From contig NZ_CAJZAR010000048.1 of NCBI RefSeq assembly GCF_914484835.1, positions 1 through 64,000 on the forward strand: a stretch of 64,000 nt of DNA. The letters are read 5' to 3'. Each line of letters starts with the position of its first letter. Position 1 is the stretch's first letter. Shown in pieces: positions 9,481 to 19,741 of the stretch. This DNA is from Paraburkholderia tropica. Its GTDB lineage: Bacteria > Pseudomonadota > Gammaproteobacteria > Burkholderiales > Burkholderiaceae. The position numbers and the translations under genes were made by a program. The notes beneath the pieces were generated by a model. That model did no database searches. It saw only the letters and a program-made list of their open reading frames with translations, and had not been told where the DNA came from.

Positions 9481-10263
9481 TTACTGAAGATTCACGAACA
9501 GGCCGCCGTCCACCAGCAGCGACGCGCCGGTCACATAGCGCGCGCGATCCGAAGCCAGAAACACCACGCATTCGGCTACATCGTCGGGCGCGCCCAGGCG
9601 GCCCAGCGGAATGCGTTTTTCGAAGTACGCACGCTTCGATTCGTCGGCGAGATCTTCCGCGTTCAGGTCGGTGGCGATGGTGCCCGGCATCACCGAGTTG
9701 CAGCGGATACCGTACGGTCCGAGCGCAATCGCGCACGACTGCATCAGCGAATGCACGCCCGCTTTCGTGGGCGTGTAGTGCGTCTGCATACCGCCGCCGA
9801 CGAGCGCGCTGATCGAACTCGTCGCCACGATCGCGCCGCCCGTGCCCTGTTCCTTCATTTGCCGCGCCACGGCCTGCGTGACATAGAACGCGCCGTTCAG
9901 ATTCACGCCGATGGTGCGTTCGAGCACGGCGGGCGGCATGTCCAGAAACGAATGAAACGGACAGACGCCCGCGTTGCTCGCAAGCACGTCGACCTTGCCG
10001 AAATGCTCCACCGTCTGACGCACGAGATCGACGCCCGTTTGCGGCGCGGCCACGTTGCCTTCCACGGCGATTGCGCGGCGTCCCAGACGCTCGATCTCGT
10101 CGAGCACTTCCGAAATCGCCGAGCGCCGTCCATATGTGGCGTCGTTATCGCCCCAGTAATTGATCGCGACGTCGGCGCCCTCGCGCGCGCTGGCGAGCGC
10201 AATGGCGCGTCCGATGCCGCGCGAACCGCCGGTGACGATCACCACCTTGTCCTTGAGCAGCAC
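9481..10263 (-). CDS. L-rhamnose 1-dehydrogenase (SDR)
   Basis: 260 residues of the classical SDR family. It has an N-terminal TGGSRGIG nucleotide-binding motif, NAGVCPF in the middle, the catalytic Ser in SSISALVGG, and Tyr/Lys in HYTPTKAG. The C-terminal segment ARYVTGASLLVDGGLFVNLQ closely resembles the Azotobacter L-rhamnose 1-dehydrogenase as I remember it. It oxidises L-rhamnose to the lactone with NAD(P)+, the first pathway step. GTG is the start because AAGGAGA sits 8 bases upstream. It is the last gene of the catabolic operon, downstream of rhmD. Confidence 0.88.
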   Translation of the reverse strand: MLLKDKVVIVTGGSRGIGRAIALASAREGADVAINYWGDNDATYGRRSAISEVLDEIERLGRRAIAVEGNVAAPQTGVDLVRQTVEHFGKVDVLASNAGVCPFHSFLDMPPAVLERTIGVNLNGAFYVTQAVARQMKEQGTGGAIVATSSISALVGGGMQTHYTPTKAGVHSLMQSCAIALGPYGIRCNSVMPGTIATDLNAEDLADESKRAYFEKRIPLGRLGAPDDVAECVVFLASDRARYVTGASLLVDGGLFVNLQ

Positions 10264-10323
10264 GATGCAATCTCCTTTCGTTGTGTCGAGCGAGCGCGCT
10301 TGAATGACGCTTGAATGCGTTTA

Positions 10324-11502
10324 TTAATGCGAGTACGGCCGCGTGAGCTTGCAATCGGGATTCAGACGCACGCCGAAACCCGGCGTTTCCGGCACTTTCA
10401 GGCGGCCGCGCTCGGGCACCGGTTCGTCGAGCAGCAGCGGCGTGAACATCGGCACCACTTCGTCGGCCTTCGGCGCCATCATCAGGAATTCGGCGAACGG
10501 CGAGTTGTGACGCGTCACCACGAAGTGATAGCTGTAGACGGACGAACCATGCGGCACGACCATCACGTTATGCGCATCGGCGAGCGCGGAAATCTTGATG
10601 AGTTCCGTCATGCCGCCGCACCAGTTCACGTCGGGCTGAATGATGTCGCAACAGCCCATTTCGAGCAGCATGCGGAAACCCCAGCGCGTGGCTTCGTGCT
10701 CGCCCGTGGTCACGAGCATGCCGCGCGGCACGTTCTTGCGCAGTTCGGCGTAGCCCCAGTAATCGTCGGGCGGCAGGCATTCTTCGAGCCACTTGAGCTT
10801 GTATTCCTGCGCGGCCTGCGCGAGACGCGTGGCATAACGCACGTCCAGACTCATCCAGCAATCGTACATAAGCCAAAAATCGTCGCCGACTCGCTCGCGC
10901 ATCGTCGCCAGCGTTTCGATATTCTTTCTGAGGCCTTCCTCACCTTCGGCCGGTCCGTGCTGCAAAGGCAGCTTGCCGCCGATAAAGCCCATTTCCTTCG
11001 CGAGATCGGGACGCGCGCCGGTCGCATAGAACACGAGTTCGTCGCGCACCGGGCCGCCGAGCAATTGATAAACCGGTTCCTGGCGCAGTTTGCCGAGCAG
11101 ATCCCACAGCGCGAGATCGACGCCCGAAATCGTATTGAGCACGACGCCCTTGCGGCCGTAATAGAGCGTCGCGTAATACATCTGATCCCACATCTTTTCG
11201 ATGTCGGTCACGCGCTGGCCTTCGAGAAAGCGCGCGAGATGTTTCTCGACGATAAAGGCGCCGATCTCGCCGCCCGTCGTCACCGCGAAACCCACGGTGC
11301 CGTCGCTCGCTTCCACTTCGACCACGAGCGTGCCGAGCACGTCGATGCCGAACGAGCGGCGGCTTTGCCGATACTCGGGATAGCGCGCCATCGGCGTGGA
11401 AATATGGTCGTCGATCCAGTGGCCGTCGGCCTGATCGTGATAGTCGGCGCCGCCGCCGCGAACCGTGAACGCGCGCACCTGCTTGATGGTTGGCATGGCC
11501 AT
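10324..11502 (-). CDS. rhmD: L-rhamnonate dehydratase
   Basis: 392 residues of the enolase (mandelate racemase/muconate lactonising enzyme) superfamily, the usual length for RhmD. It dehydrates L-rhamnonate to 2-keto-3-deoxy-L-rhamnonate. Metal ligands fit MYDCWM (Asp), WLEE (Glu) and TTGEHE (Glu). The general acid/base part shows [10 protein letters not shown] (Asp) and VVPHGSS (His). [18 protein letters not shown] segment near the N-terminus matches the substrate-binding capping loop of rhamnonate dehydratases. The start has AGGAG 9 bases upstream. It lies between the dehydrogenase and the MFS transporter genes in one operon. Confidence 0.93.
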   Translation of the reverse strand: MAMPTIKQVRAFTVRGGGADYHDQADGHWIDDHISTPMARYPEYRQSRRSFGIDVLGTLVVEVEASDGTVGFAVTTGGEIGAFIVEKHLARFLEGQRVTDIEKMWDQMYYATLYYGRKGVVLNTISGVDLALWDLLGKLRQEPVYQLLGGPVRDELVFYATGARPDLAKEMGFIGGKLPLQHGPAEGEEGLRKNIETLATMRERVGDDFWLMYDCWMSLDVRYATRLAQAAQEYKLKWLEECLPPDDYWGYAELRKNVPRGMLVTTGEHEATRWGFRMLLEMGCCDIIQPDVNWCGGMTELIKISALADAHNVMVVPHGSSVYSYHFVVTRHNSPFAEFLMMAPKADEVVPMFTPLLLDEPVPERGRLKVPETPGFGVRLNPDCKLTRPYSH

Positions 11503-11536
11503 GTGACGTTGCTCCTGAAAGTGGATGTCCGTGCGT

Positions 11537-12892
11537 TCAGCGCACGCGCCCGGCGGGCCGCTCGAAAGCGCCCGCGGTGCGTGCGCCCGCGCGTGGTACG
11601 ACGATGAGTACGAGCGCCGCCGCGGCGAGGCTCGCGAGTCCCAGCAATTCGAGGCCGGCTGCGTGCGAGCCGAACCGTTGGTCCGCGGCAGCGCGCATCA
11701 GCGGCGCGATGAAGCCGCCTAATCCGCCGAGCGAGTTGATCAGCGCAATGCCGCTCGCGGACGCGGTGCCCGCGAGTTCACGCGCGGGAAAGGTCCAGAA
11801 CAGCGGCTGCGCCGCGATAAAGCCGCTCGCCGCACAACAGAGCGCCGCCATCGCGACAATCGCGCTGCCCGTGGACCCCGCGCCGCCCGCCGCGCCCGAC
11901 ACCGCGATGCCGAGCCCGGACAACACGAGCAGACGCACGGTCCATGCGCGATGGCTGCCGAATCGATCGGCGCGGCGCGGCACGATCCAGGTGAGCGCCA
12001 CGGCGCACAGCCACGGCACCGCCGCCAGCAGCCCTACCTTCAAGCCGACTTTCGCGCCCGCCAGCGAGGCAACCTGTTGCGGCAGGAAAAACACCACGCC
12101 GTAGACGCTCATCTGGATCAGCGCGTAAATCGCGGCATAGGCGAGCACGCGTTTGTCCACGAGCGCCGCGAGCGCATCGCGCGGGCCGTGCGCCATCGCC
12201 TCGCTCGCATCGACGCGCAACGCCGCCATCAATGCGCGCCGTTCGTCGATATCGAGCCAGCGTGCGTCGTCGGGGCGGTCGGTCAGATACCAGAACGCCC
12301 AGACGCCCACGGCCGACGCGAGTCCGCCTTCGACGAGAAACAGCCACTTCCACCCCGTCAATCCACCCACGCCGTGCAGATCGATCAGGAATCCAGACAA
12401 AGGTCCGCCGAAGATAAACGCCAGCGGTGCGCCGAAATAAAACACGCCGATTGCGCGCGCCCGCGACGATTGCGGAAACCATTGCGTGAGGTAATAAATG
12501 ATGCCGGGGAAAAATCCCGCTTCGGCCACGCCCAGCAAAAAACGCAGCACATAAAATGAGGTGGGCGATTGCACCCACGCCATCGCGGCGGAAACGAGGC
12601 CCCACGTGACCATGATGCGGCACATCCAGATGCGCGCGCCCATGCGATGCAACAGCAGATTGCTCGGCACCTCGAACAGCGCATAGCCCGCGAAAAACAC
12701 GCCCGCGCCGAAGGCAAACGCCGCGTCCGACAAACCGGTGTCGTGCTGCAAGGCCTTCTGCGCGAAGCCGATATTCGCGCGATCGAGAAAGGCGAGCACA
12801 TACATCAAGAGCAGGAACGGCAACAGCCTGCGCATGGCCTTGCGGACCGCGGACTGCGCGTGCAAGGACGCCTGCGATGCTTCGCTCGACAT
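11537..12892 (-). CDS. rhmT: MFS transporter, anion:cation symporter family (probable rhamnonate transporter)
   Basis: 451 residues and 12 predicted membrane helices, starting after a 25-residue cytoplasmic tail ([20 protein letters not shown]). That DRANIGFAQ motif after helix 1 is typical of the ACS family (phthalate, galactonate and rhamnonate permeases). The start MSSEASQ has SD AGGAGA at 7 bases. It is co-transcribed with rhmD, as rhmT is in E. coli, so L-rhamnonate or its lactone is the likely substrate. The system therefore has both an ABC importer and an MFS carrier. The specificity is inferred from context. Confidence 0.8.
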   Translation of the reverse strand: MSSEASQASLHAQSAVRKAMRRLLPFLLLMYVLAFLDRANIGFAQKALQHDTGLSDAAFAFGAGVFFAGYALFEVPSNLLLHRMGARIWMCRIMVTWGLVSAAMAWVQSPTSFYVLRFLLGVAEAGFFPGIIYYLTQWFPQSSRARAIGVFYFGAPLAFIFGGPLSGFLIDLHGVGGLTGWKWLFLVEGGLASAVGVWAFWYLTDRPDDARWLDIDERRALMAALRVDASEAMAHGPRDALAALVDKRVLAYAAIYALIQMSVYGVVFFLPQQVASLAGAKVGLKVGLLAAVPWLCAVALTWIVPRRADRFGSHRAWTVRLLVLSGLGIAVSGAAGGAGSTGSAIVAMAALCCAASGFIAAQPLFWTFPARELAGTASASGIALINSLGGLGGFIAPLMRAAADQRFGSHAAGLELLGLASLAAAALVLIVVPRAGARTAGAFERPAGRVR

Positions 12893-12987
12893 CGAACTCT
12901 CCTGATCCGGCGGCGGAACCGCCGGGGTGCGCAGTGGGTTGTGATGCGCCCGGCTGGCCGGGCACATCGACTGACGAAGCAAGCGCT

Positions 12988-13740
12988 TTAATACGTCGCG
13001 CGGCCGCCCGACAAATCGAACACCGAACCCGTGCTGAACGCGCAATCTTCCGAGCACAGCCAGACGATCATCGCGGCGGCTTCATCGGGCATCAGGAAGC
13101 GATTCATCGGAATCTTCGCGAGCATATAGTCGATATGCTCCTGCTTCATCGAATCGAAGATTTCGGTTTTCGCTGCGGCCGGCGTGACCGCATTCACGAG
13201 AATATTCTTCGTCGCGAGTTCCTTGCCGAGCGACTTCGTCAAACCGATCAGCCCCGCTTTCGATGCACTGTAGTGCGAAGCATTCGGATTGCCTTCCTTG
13301 CCCGCCACCGAAGCGATATTGACGATGCGCCCATAACCCTGTTCGAGCATGCGCGGCACCACGGCGCGGCAGGTCAGATAGCTGCCGATCAGATTCACGT
13401 CGATCACGCGGCGCCAGACCTCGACCGGCAATTCCCACAGCAGGCCGTTGCCGCCCGTAATGCCCGCGCTATTCACGAGCGCATGAATGCCGCCGTGGTC
13501 TTTCACGGTCTGCTGCGCGGCGGCTTCCACGGAGTGCTCGTCCGTGAGTTCGACCTTTACCACCGAGACGCTGCCCAGTTCCGACAACTCCTTGCGCGAA
13601 CGTTCGAGCCGCTCGGCGTCGATATCCCAGAGCGCGACGGCCGCGCCCGAACGCAAGGCGCGCTGCGCCACCGCATAGCCAATGCCGCGCGCGCCGCCCG
13701 TCACCACCATGACGCGATTCTTCAGATCCAGTTGGTTCAT
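12988..13740 (-). CDS. SDR, probable 2-keto-3-deoxy-L-rhamnonate 4-dehydrogenase
   Basis: 250 residues of the classical SDR family: TGGARGIG at residues 12-19, NSAGITGG, the catalytic Ser in NIASVAGKEG, and Tyr/Lys in HYSASKAG. The last residues (FDLSGGRATY) match the C-terminus usual for the KDR 4-dehydrogenase (LRA5) group. It would oxidise 2-keto-3-deoxy-L-rhamnonate to the 2,4-diketo acid, the substrate of the hydrolase encoded 11 bases upstream. An open frame continues far upstream of the chosen ATG but overlaps that hydrolase gene, so MNQLDLKNRV is the start. The assignment relies on both sequence and pathway logic. Confidence 0.85.
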   Translation of the reverse strand: MNQLDLKNRVMVVTGGARGIGYAVAQRALRSGAAVALWDIDAERLERSRKELSELGSVSVVKVELTDEHSVEAAAQQTVKDHGGIHALVNSAGITGGNGLLWELPVEVWRRVIDVNLIGSYLTCRAVVPRMLEQGYGRIVNIASVAGKEGNPNASHYSASKAGLIGLTKSLGKELATKNILVNAVTPAAAKTEIFDSMKQEHIDYMLAKIPMNRFLMPDEAAAMIVWLCSEDCAFSTGSVFDLSGGRATY

Positions 13741-13751
13741 GGCGCCGTCCT

Positions 13752-14624
13752 TTATCGAGTGAATGCCGAAGCCTGCGCCGTGCTCGCCACGGTGCGCTGC
13801 TGCTGCTCGCCGAGTCCCGCCACGCCCAGACGCATGGTCTGGCCCGCGCGCAGATAAACCGGCGCGGGCTTCTGGCCCATGCCGACGCCGGGCGGCGTGC
13901 CGGTCGAAATCACGTCGCCGGGCTGCAGGCTCATGAATTGGCTGATATAGGACACGACAGTCGCCACGTCGAAAATCATCGTGCGCGTATTGCCTTGCTG
14001 ATAGCGCTTGCCGTCGACGTCGAGCCACATGTCGAGCGCCTGCGGGTCGGGAATTTCATCGCGCGTGACGAGCCACGGGCCGAGCGGCGCGAACGTATCC
14101 GCGCCCTTGCCTTTGTCCCATTGGCCGCCGCGTTCGATTTGCCACGCGCGCTCCGAGACGTCGTTCACGACGCAATAACCGGCGACATAATCGAGCGCAT
14201 TTTCGCGCGACACATATTGCGCCGTTTCGCCGATCACCACGCCCAATTCGACTTCCCAATCGACTTTCTGCGCGCCGGGCGGAATCACCACGTCGTCGTT
14301 CGGGCCGCAAATCGAACTCGTCGCCTTGAGAAACAGCACGGGTTCGCTCGGCACCGGCATATTGGATTCAGCGGCGTGATCGGAATAATTGAGGCCCACG
14401 CAGACGATCTTGCCGACCCGGCCCACGCAGGGACCGAGGCGCGCATCGGCGGGCGCGAGCGGCAAGCTGGACAGATCGAGCGCGTCGAGTCGGGCGAGGG
14501 AGGCCGACGAGAGCGCGGCGCCCGCGAGATCGGGCAGCACGCCTGAGAGATCGCGGATGCGCCCATCGCGGTCGAGCGCGCCCGGCTTTTCAATACCCTT
14601 ACTGCCCCATCGGACCAGCTTCAT
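13752..14624 (-). CDS. FAH-family 2,4-diketo-3-deoxy-L-rhamnonate hydrolase
   Basis: 290 residues of the fumarylacetoacetate hydrolase fold. Motifs include GLNYSDHAAE, the ExE metal pair in DWEVELGVVIGE, a catalytic-type His/Asp region around VNDVSERAWQ, and STGTPPGVG near the end. It would split the diketo acid into pyruvate and L-lactate (LRA6 role), the last step of the non-phosphorylating pathway. It is the first gene of the catabolic operon (hydrolase, dehydrogenase, MFS, dehydratase, rhamnose dehydrogenase). The start MKLVRWGSKG follows SD GGAGACACC. No aldolase gene is present, so this enzyme makes the pathway self-sufficient. Confidence 0.88.
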   Translation of the reverse strand: MKLVRWGSKGIEKPGALDRDGRIRDLSGVLPDLAGAALSSASLARLDALDLSSLPLAPADARLGPCVGRVGKIVCVGLNYSDHAAESNMPVPSEPVLFLKATSSICGPNDDVVIPPGAQKVDWEVELGVVIGETAQYVSRENALDYVAGYCVVNDVSERAWQIERGGQWDKGKGADTFAPLGPWLVTRDEIPDPQALDMWLDVDGKRYQQGNTRTMIFDVATVVSYISQFMSLQPGDVISTGTPPGVGMGQKPAPVYLRAGQTMRLGVAGLGEQQQRTVASTAQASAFTR

Positions 14625-14780
14625 GCGGTGTCTCCTGATATTGGACTTGAGCATTGCTCAAGCAATATAGGCAGTCCGCGATAGCGGAACAATCCGAATG
14701 AAGCATGGGGCAATAACAAAAGCGTATCGGCCCGATGCGAGTTGAATAATCACCGGCACAGAAAGCGGATCGCCCAAATA

Positions 14781-14819
14781 AAAAACGGCGACCCTGGTGA
14801 AAGCACCAGGGTCGCCGTT
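14781..14819 (-). terminator. Terminator of maeB
   Basis: A perfect 16-bp stem (14784-14799 with 14804-14819) and an AAAG loop. The AAATAAAAAA run to its left reads as a U-tract on the minus strand, about 85 bases after the maeB stop. Confidence 0.92.
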
Positions 14820-14824
14820 GTTCG

Positions 14825-14888
14825 AATCCGCGAACTCGTGAATCCGTGAATTCGTGAATTCGTGAATTCGTGAATTCGTGAATGCGCG
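14825..14888. repeat. 8-bp tandem repeat next to the maeB stop codon
   Basis: Eight head-to-tail 8-base units: aatccgcg, aactcgtg, aatccgtg, aattcgtg four times (14849-14880), then aatgcgcg. It lies in the predicted maeB 3' UTR, between the stop codon (14900) and the terminator hairpin. The identical central copies suggest recent slippage. Confidence 0.92.
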
Positions 14889-14899
14889 GAATTAAACGC

Positions 14900-17185
14900 T
14901 TAGTCGCGGTTCGCTTGCAGCACCGTCAACGCCGCCATATTGATGATGCGTCGCACCGTCGAGCTGGACGTGAGAATGTTCACCGGCGCATTCACGCCGA
15001 GCAGGAACGGACCCACGGCCACGTTGCTGCCCGCACCCGTTTTCAGCAGGTTATAGGCGATATTCCCCGAATCCACGTTCGGGCACACCAGCAGATTCGC
15101 CGCGCCCTTGAGCTTCGAATGCGGCAGGATGCGCAGGCGCAGGGCTTCGTCGAGCGCGCAATCGCCGTGCATTTCGCCGTCGATTTCCAGATCGGGATTC
15201 TGCGCCGTGACCAGCTTGAGCACTTCGCGCATCTTCGTGCCCGAAGCCGAGCTGCCCGAGCCGAAATTCGAGCGCGACAGCAGCGCGACCTTCGGTTGCA
15301 GATTGAGCCATTCCATCTGGCGCGCGGCGGCCAGCGTGAATTCGGCGATCTGTTCGGCGTTCGGATTGTCGTTGATGTGCGTATCGACGATCGCGACCGT
15401 GCGCTTGTCGAGCAGCAGGATATTCATCGCCGCATACGTCTTCGCGTTGCGATGCATGCCGATCGCTTCGTCGACGAAACGCAGGTGGTCGTGATACGCG
15501 CCCACCGTGCCGCACACCATGCCGTCGGCGTCGCCGAGACGCACCATCATCGCGCCGATCAGCGTGAGACGGCGGCGCATTTCCACGCGCGCCATTTCCT
15601 TCGAAATGCCGTCGCGGCAGCGCAGTTCCCAATACGTGTTCCAGTATTGATTGAAGCGCTCGTCGTATTCCGGGTTGGTGACTTCGACGTCCTCGCCGAG
15701 CTTCAGACGCAGACCAAATTTCTCGATGCGCGCGAGCAGCACTTCGGGACGGCCGATCAGGATCGGACGCGCGAGTTTCTCGTCGACGATCACCTGCACC
15801 GCGCGCAGCACACGCTCTTCCTCGCCTTCCGCGAACACGATGCGCGACTTCGCGCCGTCACGGACGAACTGCTTGGCGGCCGCGAAGATCGGCTTCATGA
15901 ACGCGCCCGAGTGGTACACGAACTGTTGCAGCTCGTTCGTGTAGGCGGCGAAGTCGTCGATCGGGCGCGTGGCCACGCCGTCTTCCATCGCGGCCTTCGC
16001 CACGGCCGGCGCGATACGCACGATCAGGCGCGAATCGAAAGGCTTCGGAATCAGGTACTTCGGACCAAAACGCAGATCGTACGCGCCATAGGCTGCCGCG
16101 ACCGAGTCGTTCAGTTCTTCTTCGGCCAGCTGCGCGATCGCGTGCACGGCCGCGATTTCCATCTTGCGCGTGATGGTCGTCGCGCCCACGTCGAGCGCGC
16201 CGCGGAAGATGTACGGGAAGCACAGCACGTTGTTGACCTGGTTCGGGAAGTCCGAACGGCCCGTGGCCAGCACTGCGTCGGGGCGCGCTTCGAGCGCGAT
16301 TTCCGGGAAGATTTCCGGCGTCGGGTTGGCGAGCGCGAGAATCAGCGGCTTGTCGGCCATCTTCTTGACCATCTCGGCCTTGAGCACGCCGCCCGCCGAA
16401 AGGCCGAGGAACACGTCTGCGCCGTCGATCACTTCGCTCAGCGAACGCGCGGAGGTGTCCTGCGCGAAGCGCTCCTTGTCCGGGTCCATCAGCGTCGTGC
16501 GGCCTTGATAGACCACGCCGTCGATGTCCGTCACCCAGATGTTCTGGAGCGGCAGGCCCAGATCGACCATCAGGTCCAGACAGGCCAGCGCCGCCGCGCC
16601 CGCGCCCGAGGTCACGACCTTGACCTTCGAAATATCCTTGCCGACAACCTTCAGACCATTGAGGAACGCCGCCGAAACGGTAATGGCCGTGCCGTGCTGA
16701 TCGTCGTGGAAGACCGGAATCTTCATGCGCTCGCGCAGCTTGCGCTCGACCGTGAAGCAGTCCGGCGCCTTGATGTCTTCCAGATTGATGCCGCCGAACG
16801 TGGCTTCGAGGCTCGCGATGATGTCGACGAGCTTGTCCGGGTCGCTTTCGGTGACTTCGATGTCGAACACGTCGATGCCGGCGAACTTCTTGAACAGCAC
16901 CGCCTTGCCTTCCATGACCGGCTTCGACGCGAGCGCGCCGATATTGCCCAGACCGAGCACGGCCGTGCCGTTCGTGATCACGCCCACCAGATTGCCGCGC
17001 GCGGTGTAACGGAACGAGTTCTGCGGATCGGTGACGATTTCCTCGCAGGCCACGGCCACGCCCGGCGTGTAGGCCAGTGCGAGGTCGCGCTGCGTGACGA
17101 GCGGCTTGCTGGCCGTCACGGAAATCTTGCCCGGCGTGGGGAACTCGTGATATTCGAGGGCGGCCTGACGATCGGTCTTGTTCAT
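14900..17185 (-). CDS. maeB: NADP-dependent malic enzyme with phosphotransacetylase-like domain
   Basis: 761 residues (764 if an upstream GTG at 17194 is used). It decarboxylates malate to pyruvate with NADP+. The N-terminal malic domain and NAD-binding domain cover about 1-430 ([27 protein letters not shown]). The C-terminal 330 residues form a PTA/PTB-like domain that in MaeB proteins is generally regulatory, binding acetyl-CoA, rather than catalytic. It is a single-gene unit with its own terminator and a divergent LysR gene. Position beside the rhamnose operon fits anaplerotic handling of pyruvate, but a functional link is unproven. Confidence 0.95.
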   Translation of the reverse strand: MNKTDRQAALEYHEFPTPGKISVTASKPLVTQRDLALAYTPGVAVACEEIVTDPQNSFRYTARGNLVGVITNGTAVLGLGNIGALASKPVMEGKAVLFKKFAGIDVFDIEVTESDPDKLVDIIASLEATFGGINLEDIKAPDCFTVERKLRERMKIPVFHDDQHGTAITVSAAFLNGLKVVGKDISKVKVVTSGAGAAALACLDLMVDLGLPLQNIWVTDIDGVVYQGRTTLMDPDKERFAQDTSARSLSEVIDGADVFLGLSAGGVLKAEMVKKMADKPLILALANPTPEIFPEIALEARPDAVLATGRSDFPNQVNNVLCFPYIFRGALDVGATTITRKMEIAAVHAIAQLAEEELNDSVAAAYGAYDLRFGPKYLIPKPFDSRLIVRIAPAVAKAAMEDGVATRPIDDFAAYTNELQQFVYHSGAFMKPIFAAAKQFVRDGAKSRIVFAEGEEERVLRAVQVIVDEKLARPILIGRPEVLLARIEKFGLRLKLGEDVEVTNPEYDERFNQYWNTYWELRCRDGISKEMARVEMRRRLTLIGAMMVRLGDADGMVCGTVGAYHDHLRFVDEAIGMHRNAKTYAAMNILLLDKRTVAIVDTHINDNPNAEQIAEFTLAAARQMEWLNLQPKVALLSRSNFGSGSSASGTKMREVLKLVTAQNPDLEIDGEMHGDCALDEALRLRILPHSKLKGAANLLVCPNVDSGNIAYNLLKTGAGSNVAVGPFLLGVNAPVNILTSSSTVRRIINMAALTVLQANRD

Positions 17186-17340
17186 GTTCCTCACTCTGAT
17201 AGTGTGCCGGGCGCGCGGACGGCGCGGCGGTCATGTTCGAATGAGGCGATTCTAGTGAGCCGTCATAAGCTCCCCATTTTGATTTAGTATGGGGCCATTA
17301 TTTTTTCCTGATGCCTCCCCGGATACCGCCCCGGTAGCCC

Positions 17341-18321
17341 GTGGACAAGCGGAACGTGTCTTTCAGTACCGAAGAAGTCACCCGGCGCCTCAATACGCGC
17401 CTGAAAATGCGTCACCTCGTGCTGCTGCTGCAGATCCGCCAGCACGGGTCGCTCACGCGCGTGGCCGAGCACATGGCCACGAGCCAGCCCGCCGTCACCA
17501 ATGCGCTCGCCGAAATGGAGAGCATGTTCGGCGCGCCGCTGTTCGACCGCTCGCCGCGCGGCATGACGCCCACGGCGCTCGGCAACGTGGTGCTCGCGCG
17601 CGCCCAGGCCATGCTGCACGATCTCGACCACCTCGCGCGCGACATCGAGGCCGTGCAGTCGGGCCACGCCGCGCGCCTGCACGTGGGCGTGATCCCGTTT
17701 ATTTCGGGGCGCACGCTCGCCGCGGCGATCCGGCTCGCGCAGTCGCGCCTGCCGCAGCGCGTGACCATGACGATTCACGAAGGCACCAGCGACGCGCTGC
17801 TGCCGCAACTGCGCGACCATACGCTCGATATCGTGATCGGCCGCGCATCGGCGACCGTCGACGTCGCGCAACTGCGCTTCGAGGTGCTGCATCAGCAGAC
17901 GCCGCGGCTGATCGCAAGCCGCCGTCTCGCGGCGCGGCTCGGGCGCAGCAAGGCGAACTGGCAGAAGCTCGCCGAACTTGACTGGATTCTGGGCGCGCCC
18001 AATACACCCATCCGCGAGCAGATCGACGATCTGTTCCTGCATGCGGGCGTCTCGCCGCCCGTGCCGATCGTCGAGAGTTATACGTCGCGGCTGATCGGTG
18101 AAATGATCGTCGCCAACGACGACGCCGTCTCGATCGTGCCCGCCGATATCGCCGAGGAACTCGTGCATATCGCGGGCGTGGCGATCGTGCCCTACACCTT
18201 CGACTGGACGCTGCCGCCCATCGCGCTGTTCACGCGCGCGGGCGTGGCGCGCGAGGTCGACACCGTGTTCGGGCAGGCGCTGCACGAGCGCTATCTGGAA
18301 GTGGAGCGGGCGCGGCGCTGA
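17341..18321 (+). CDS. LysR-type regulator divergent from maeB
   Basis: 326 residues. The HTH is at about 20-80 (LVLLLQIRQHGSLTRVAEHM, then SQPAVTNALAEM), followed by a LysR effector domain to the C-terminus. It is related to the GbpR/CbbR-like branch with the RLKMRHL N-terminal pattern. GTG at 17341 is the first possible start, because an in-frame stop lies two codons upstream. No clear SD is visible, so the mRNA may be leaderless or start a few codons later. The 155-base divergent gap with maeB suggests it controls maeB and itself; the effector is unknown. Confidence 0.85.
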   Translation: MDKRNVSFSTEEVTRRLNTRLKMRHLVLLLQIRQHGSLTRVAEHMATSQPAVTNALAEMESMFGAPLFDRSPRGMTPTALGNVVLARAQAMLHDLDHLARDIEAVQSGHAARLHVGVIPFISGRTLAAAIRLAQSRLPQRVTMTIHEGTSDALLPQLRDHTLDIVIGRASATVDVAQLRFEVLHQQTPRLIASRRLAARLGRSKANWQKLAELDWILGAPNTPIREQIDDLFLHAGVSPPVPIVESYTSRLIGEMIVANDDAVSIVPADIAEELVHIAGVAIVPYTFDWTLPPIALFTRAGVAREVDTVFGQALHERYLEVERARR

Positions 18322-18350
18322 ATTCCGCGCTGAATTCTGCTCGCTCAATA

Positions 18351-18384
18351 CAAACAGGGCGCGGTTCTCACCGCGCCCTGTTTG
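18351..18384. terminator. Bidirectional terminator between LysR and the MHS transporter
   Basis: A perfect 15-bp stem (caaacagggcgcggt, 18351-18365, with 18370-18384) and a 4-base TCTC loop, placed between two convergent genes. T-runs are short (TTTG) on both sides. Confidence 0.8.
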
Positions 18385-18418
18385 CTTCTATCCGCTTCTA
18401 TTAATCAGTCACACGCGA

Positions 18419-19741
18419 TCAGGTCCGCGCCGTCACCACGCGCTGCGTGCTCGGCGTGCCTTCGCCCTGCATGCGCGTCACCAGCATCAGCGCGCAGACG
18501 AGCGTGATGATCACGTGCACGATGCCCAGCGCGACCACCGAAAGAATGCTGCCCGTGGCGCTCAGCAGGAACTGGCCGAGAATCGGCGTGGTGCCCGCGA
18601 ACAGCATCCCGCAGATCTGATACGCGAGCGAAATGCCCGTATAACGCACTTGCGCCGGGAACGCCTTCGCGAGCATGCCGGCCATCGCCGCGTAATAGAG
18701 CGAATGCGGAATCGAGGCGAGCGCCATGCCGATCATCGCGAGCTTCGTCGAGCCGGTGGCGATCAGCGAGAACATGATCGGCAACGCGACGATTTCCGGC
18801 ACGAGCATATAGACGATCGCCTTCTTCAGATCGAGCTTCGTGGCCAGCACCGCGCCGAACGGCTGCACGATCAATTGCACGACGATAGCGAACGTAATCA
18901 CGCTCAGGAACTGCGTGCGGTCGAAACCGATCGAGGTCACCGCCCACGAGAGCGCGAACGTGGTCTTGAAGTAAGTCGCCGACAGCGCGATCACGCAAGC
19001 GCCCACGCCCATCGCCACGAGCGCCTTGTGATGGCGCAGCACTTCGCCGATCGGCAGCTTCGCGACCTTGTTCTTCGCCTGCAACTCCTTCATCGCGGGC
19101 GATTCGTCCACGCTCATGCGGATAAACAAACCCACGCCGACGAGCACCGCCGACATCAGGAACGGCACGCGCCAGCCCCAGGTCATGAACTGGTGGTCGG
19201 GCAACGTCGAGATCACGAGAAACGCGACCGTCGCCAGCAGATTACCGGCGGGCGAGCCCTGCTGCGCGAACGCCGAATAGAAAATCTCCTTGCCCTTGGG
19301 CGCATGCTCCGACGAAAGCACGACCGCGCCGCCCCACTCGCCGCCCATCGCGATGCCTTGCAGCAGGCGCAGGAAAATCAGCAGCACGGGCGCGAGCACG
19401 CCCACCTGTTGATACGTGGGCAGCACGCCCATCAAGGTCGTGCAGCCGCCCATCAGCATCAGCGTGATGATCAGCGTTTTCTTGCGGCCGACGCGGTCGC
19501 CGAGATGGCCGAACACAATGCCGCCAATCGGGCGTGCGAGAAAACCCACCCAGAACGAAGCGAACGCGGCGAGCGTGCCCACCATCGGCGAGGTCGAGGG
19601 GAAAAACAGCTTGCCGAGCACGAGCGCTGCGGCCGTGCTGTACGCGTAGAAGTCGTACCACTCGATCGTCGTGCCGACGAACGAGGCGATGCCGGCCTTG
19701 CGGGCCTGGCGATGCTGGGTGTCGAGAGGGGTGGCTGCCAA
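18419..19741 (-). CDS. MFS transporter, metabolite:H+ symporter (MHS) family
   Basis: 440 residues with 12 helices. MHS hallmarks are TTIEWYDFYAYSTAAALV at the N-terminus, the loop GHLGDRVGRKKTL after helix 2, and GGEWGGAV in helix 5. This family imports dicarboxylates, shikimate, proline/betaine or aromatic acids by proton symport. TTG at 19741 is taken as the start because GGAGA sits 6 bases upstream and the protein then has the usual short N-tail; the open frame extends 72 codons further without a good SD. It is divergent from the IclR gene at 20068, suggesting control by that protein and uptake of the substrate of the 20.9-25.7 kb operon (inference). Confidence 0.88.
   Translation of the reverse strand: MAATPLDTQHRQARKAGIASFVGTTIEWYDFYAYSTAAALVLGKLFFPSTSPMVGTLAAFASFWVGFLARPIGGIVFGHLGDRVGRKKTLIITLMLMGGCTTLMGVLPTYQQVGVLAPVLLIFLRLLQGIAMGGEWGGAVVLSSEHAPKGKEIFYSAFAQQGSPAGNLLATVAFLVISTLPDHQFMTWGWRVPFLMSAVLVGVGLFIRMSVDESPAMKELQAKNKVAKLPIGEVLRHHKALVAMGVGACVIALSATYFKTTFALSWAVTSIGFDRTQFLSVITFAIVVQLIVQPFGAVLATKLDLKKAIVYMLVPEIVALPIMFSLIATGSTKLAMIGMALASIPHSLYYAAMAGMLAKAFPAQVRYTGISLAYQICGMLFAGTTPILGQFLLSATGSILSVVALGIVHVIITLVCALMLVTRMQGEGTPSTQRVVTART

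Noticed and set aside
11537..13057. Longer N-terminus for the rhamnonate MFS transporter (506 codons)
   Set aside because: An SD (AGGAGA) sits before ATG 12892, and the extra residues would overlap the next SDR gene.
14825..14888. CRISPR-like array
   Set aside because: The units are 8 bp and contiguous, with no unique spacers; a simple tandem repeat.
14882..17287. 801-codon open frame antisense to maeB
   Set aside because: Arg/His-rich translation with no domain, no SD, exactly mirroring the codon positions of maeB; an artefact of high GC3.
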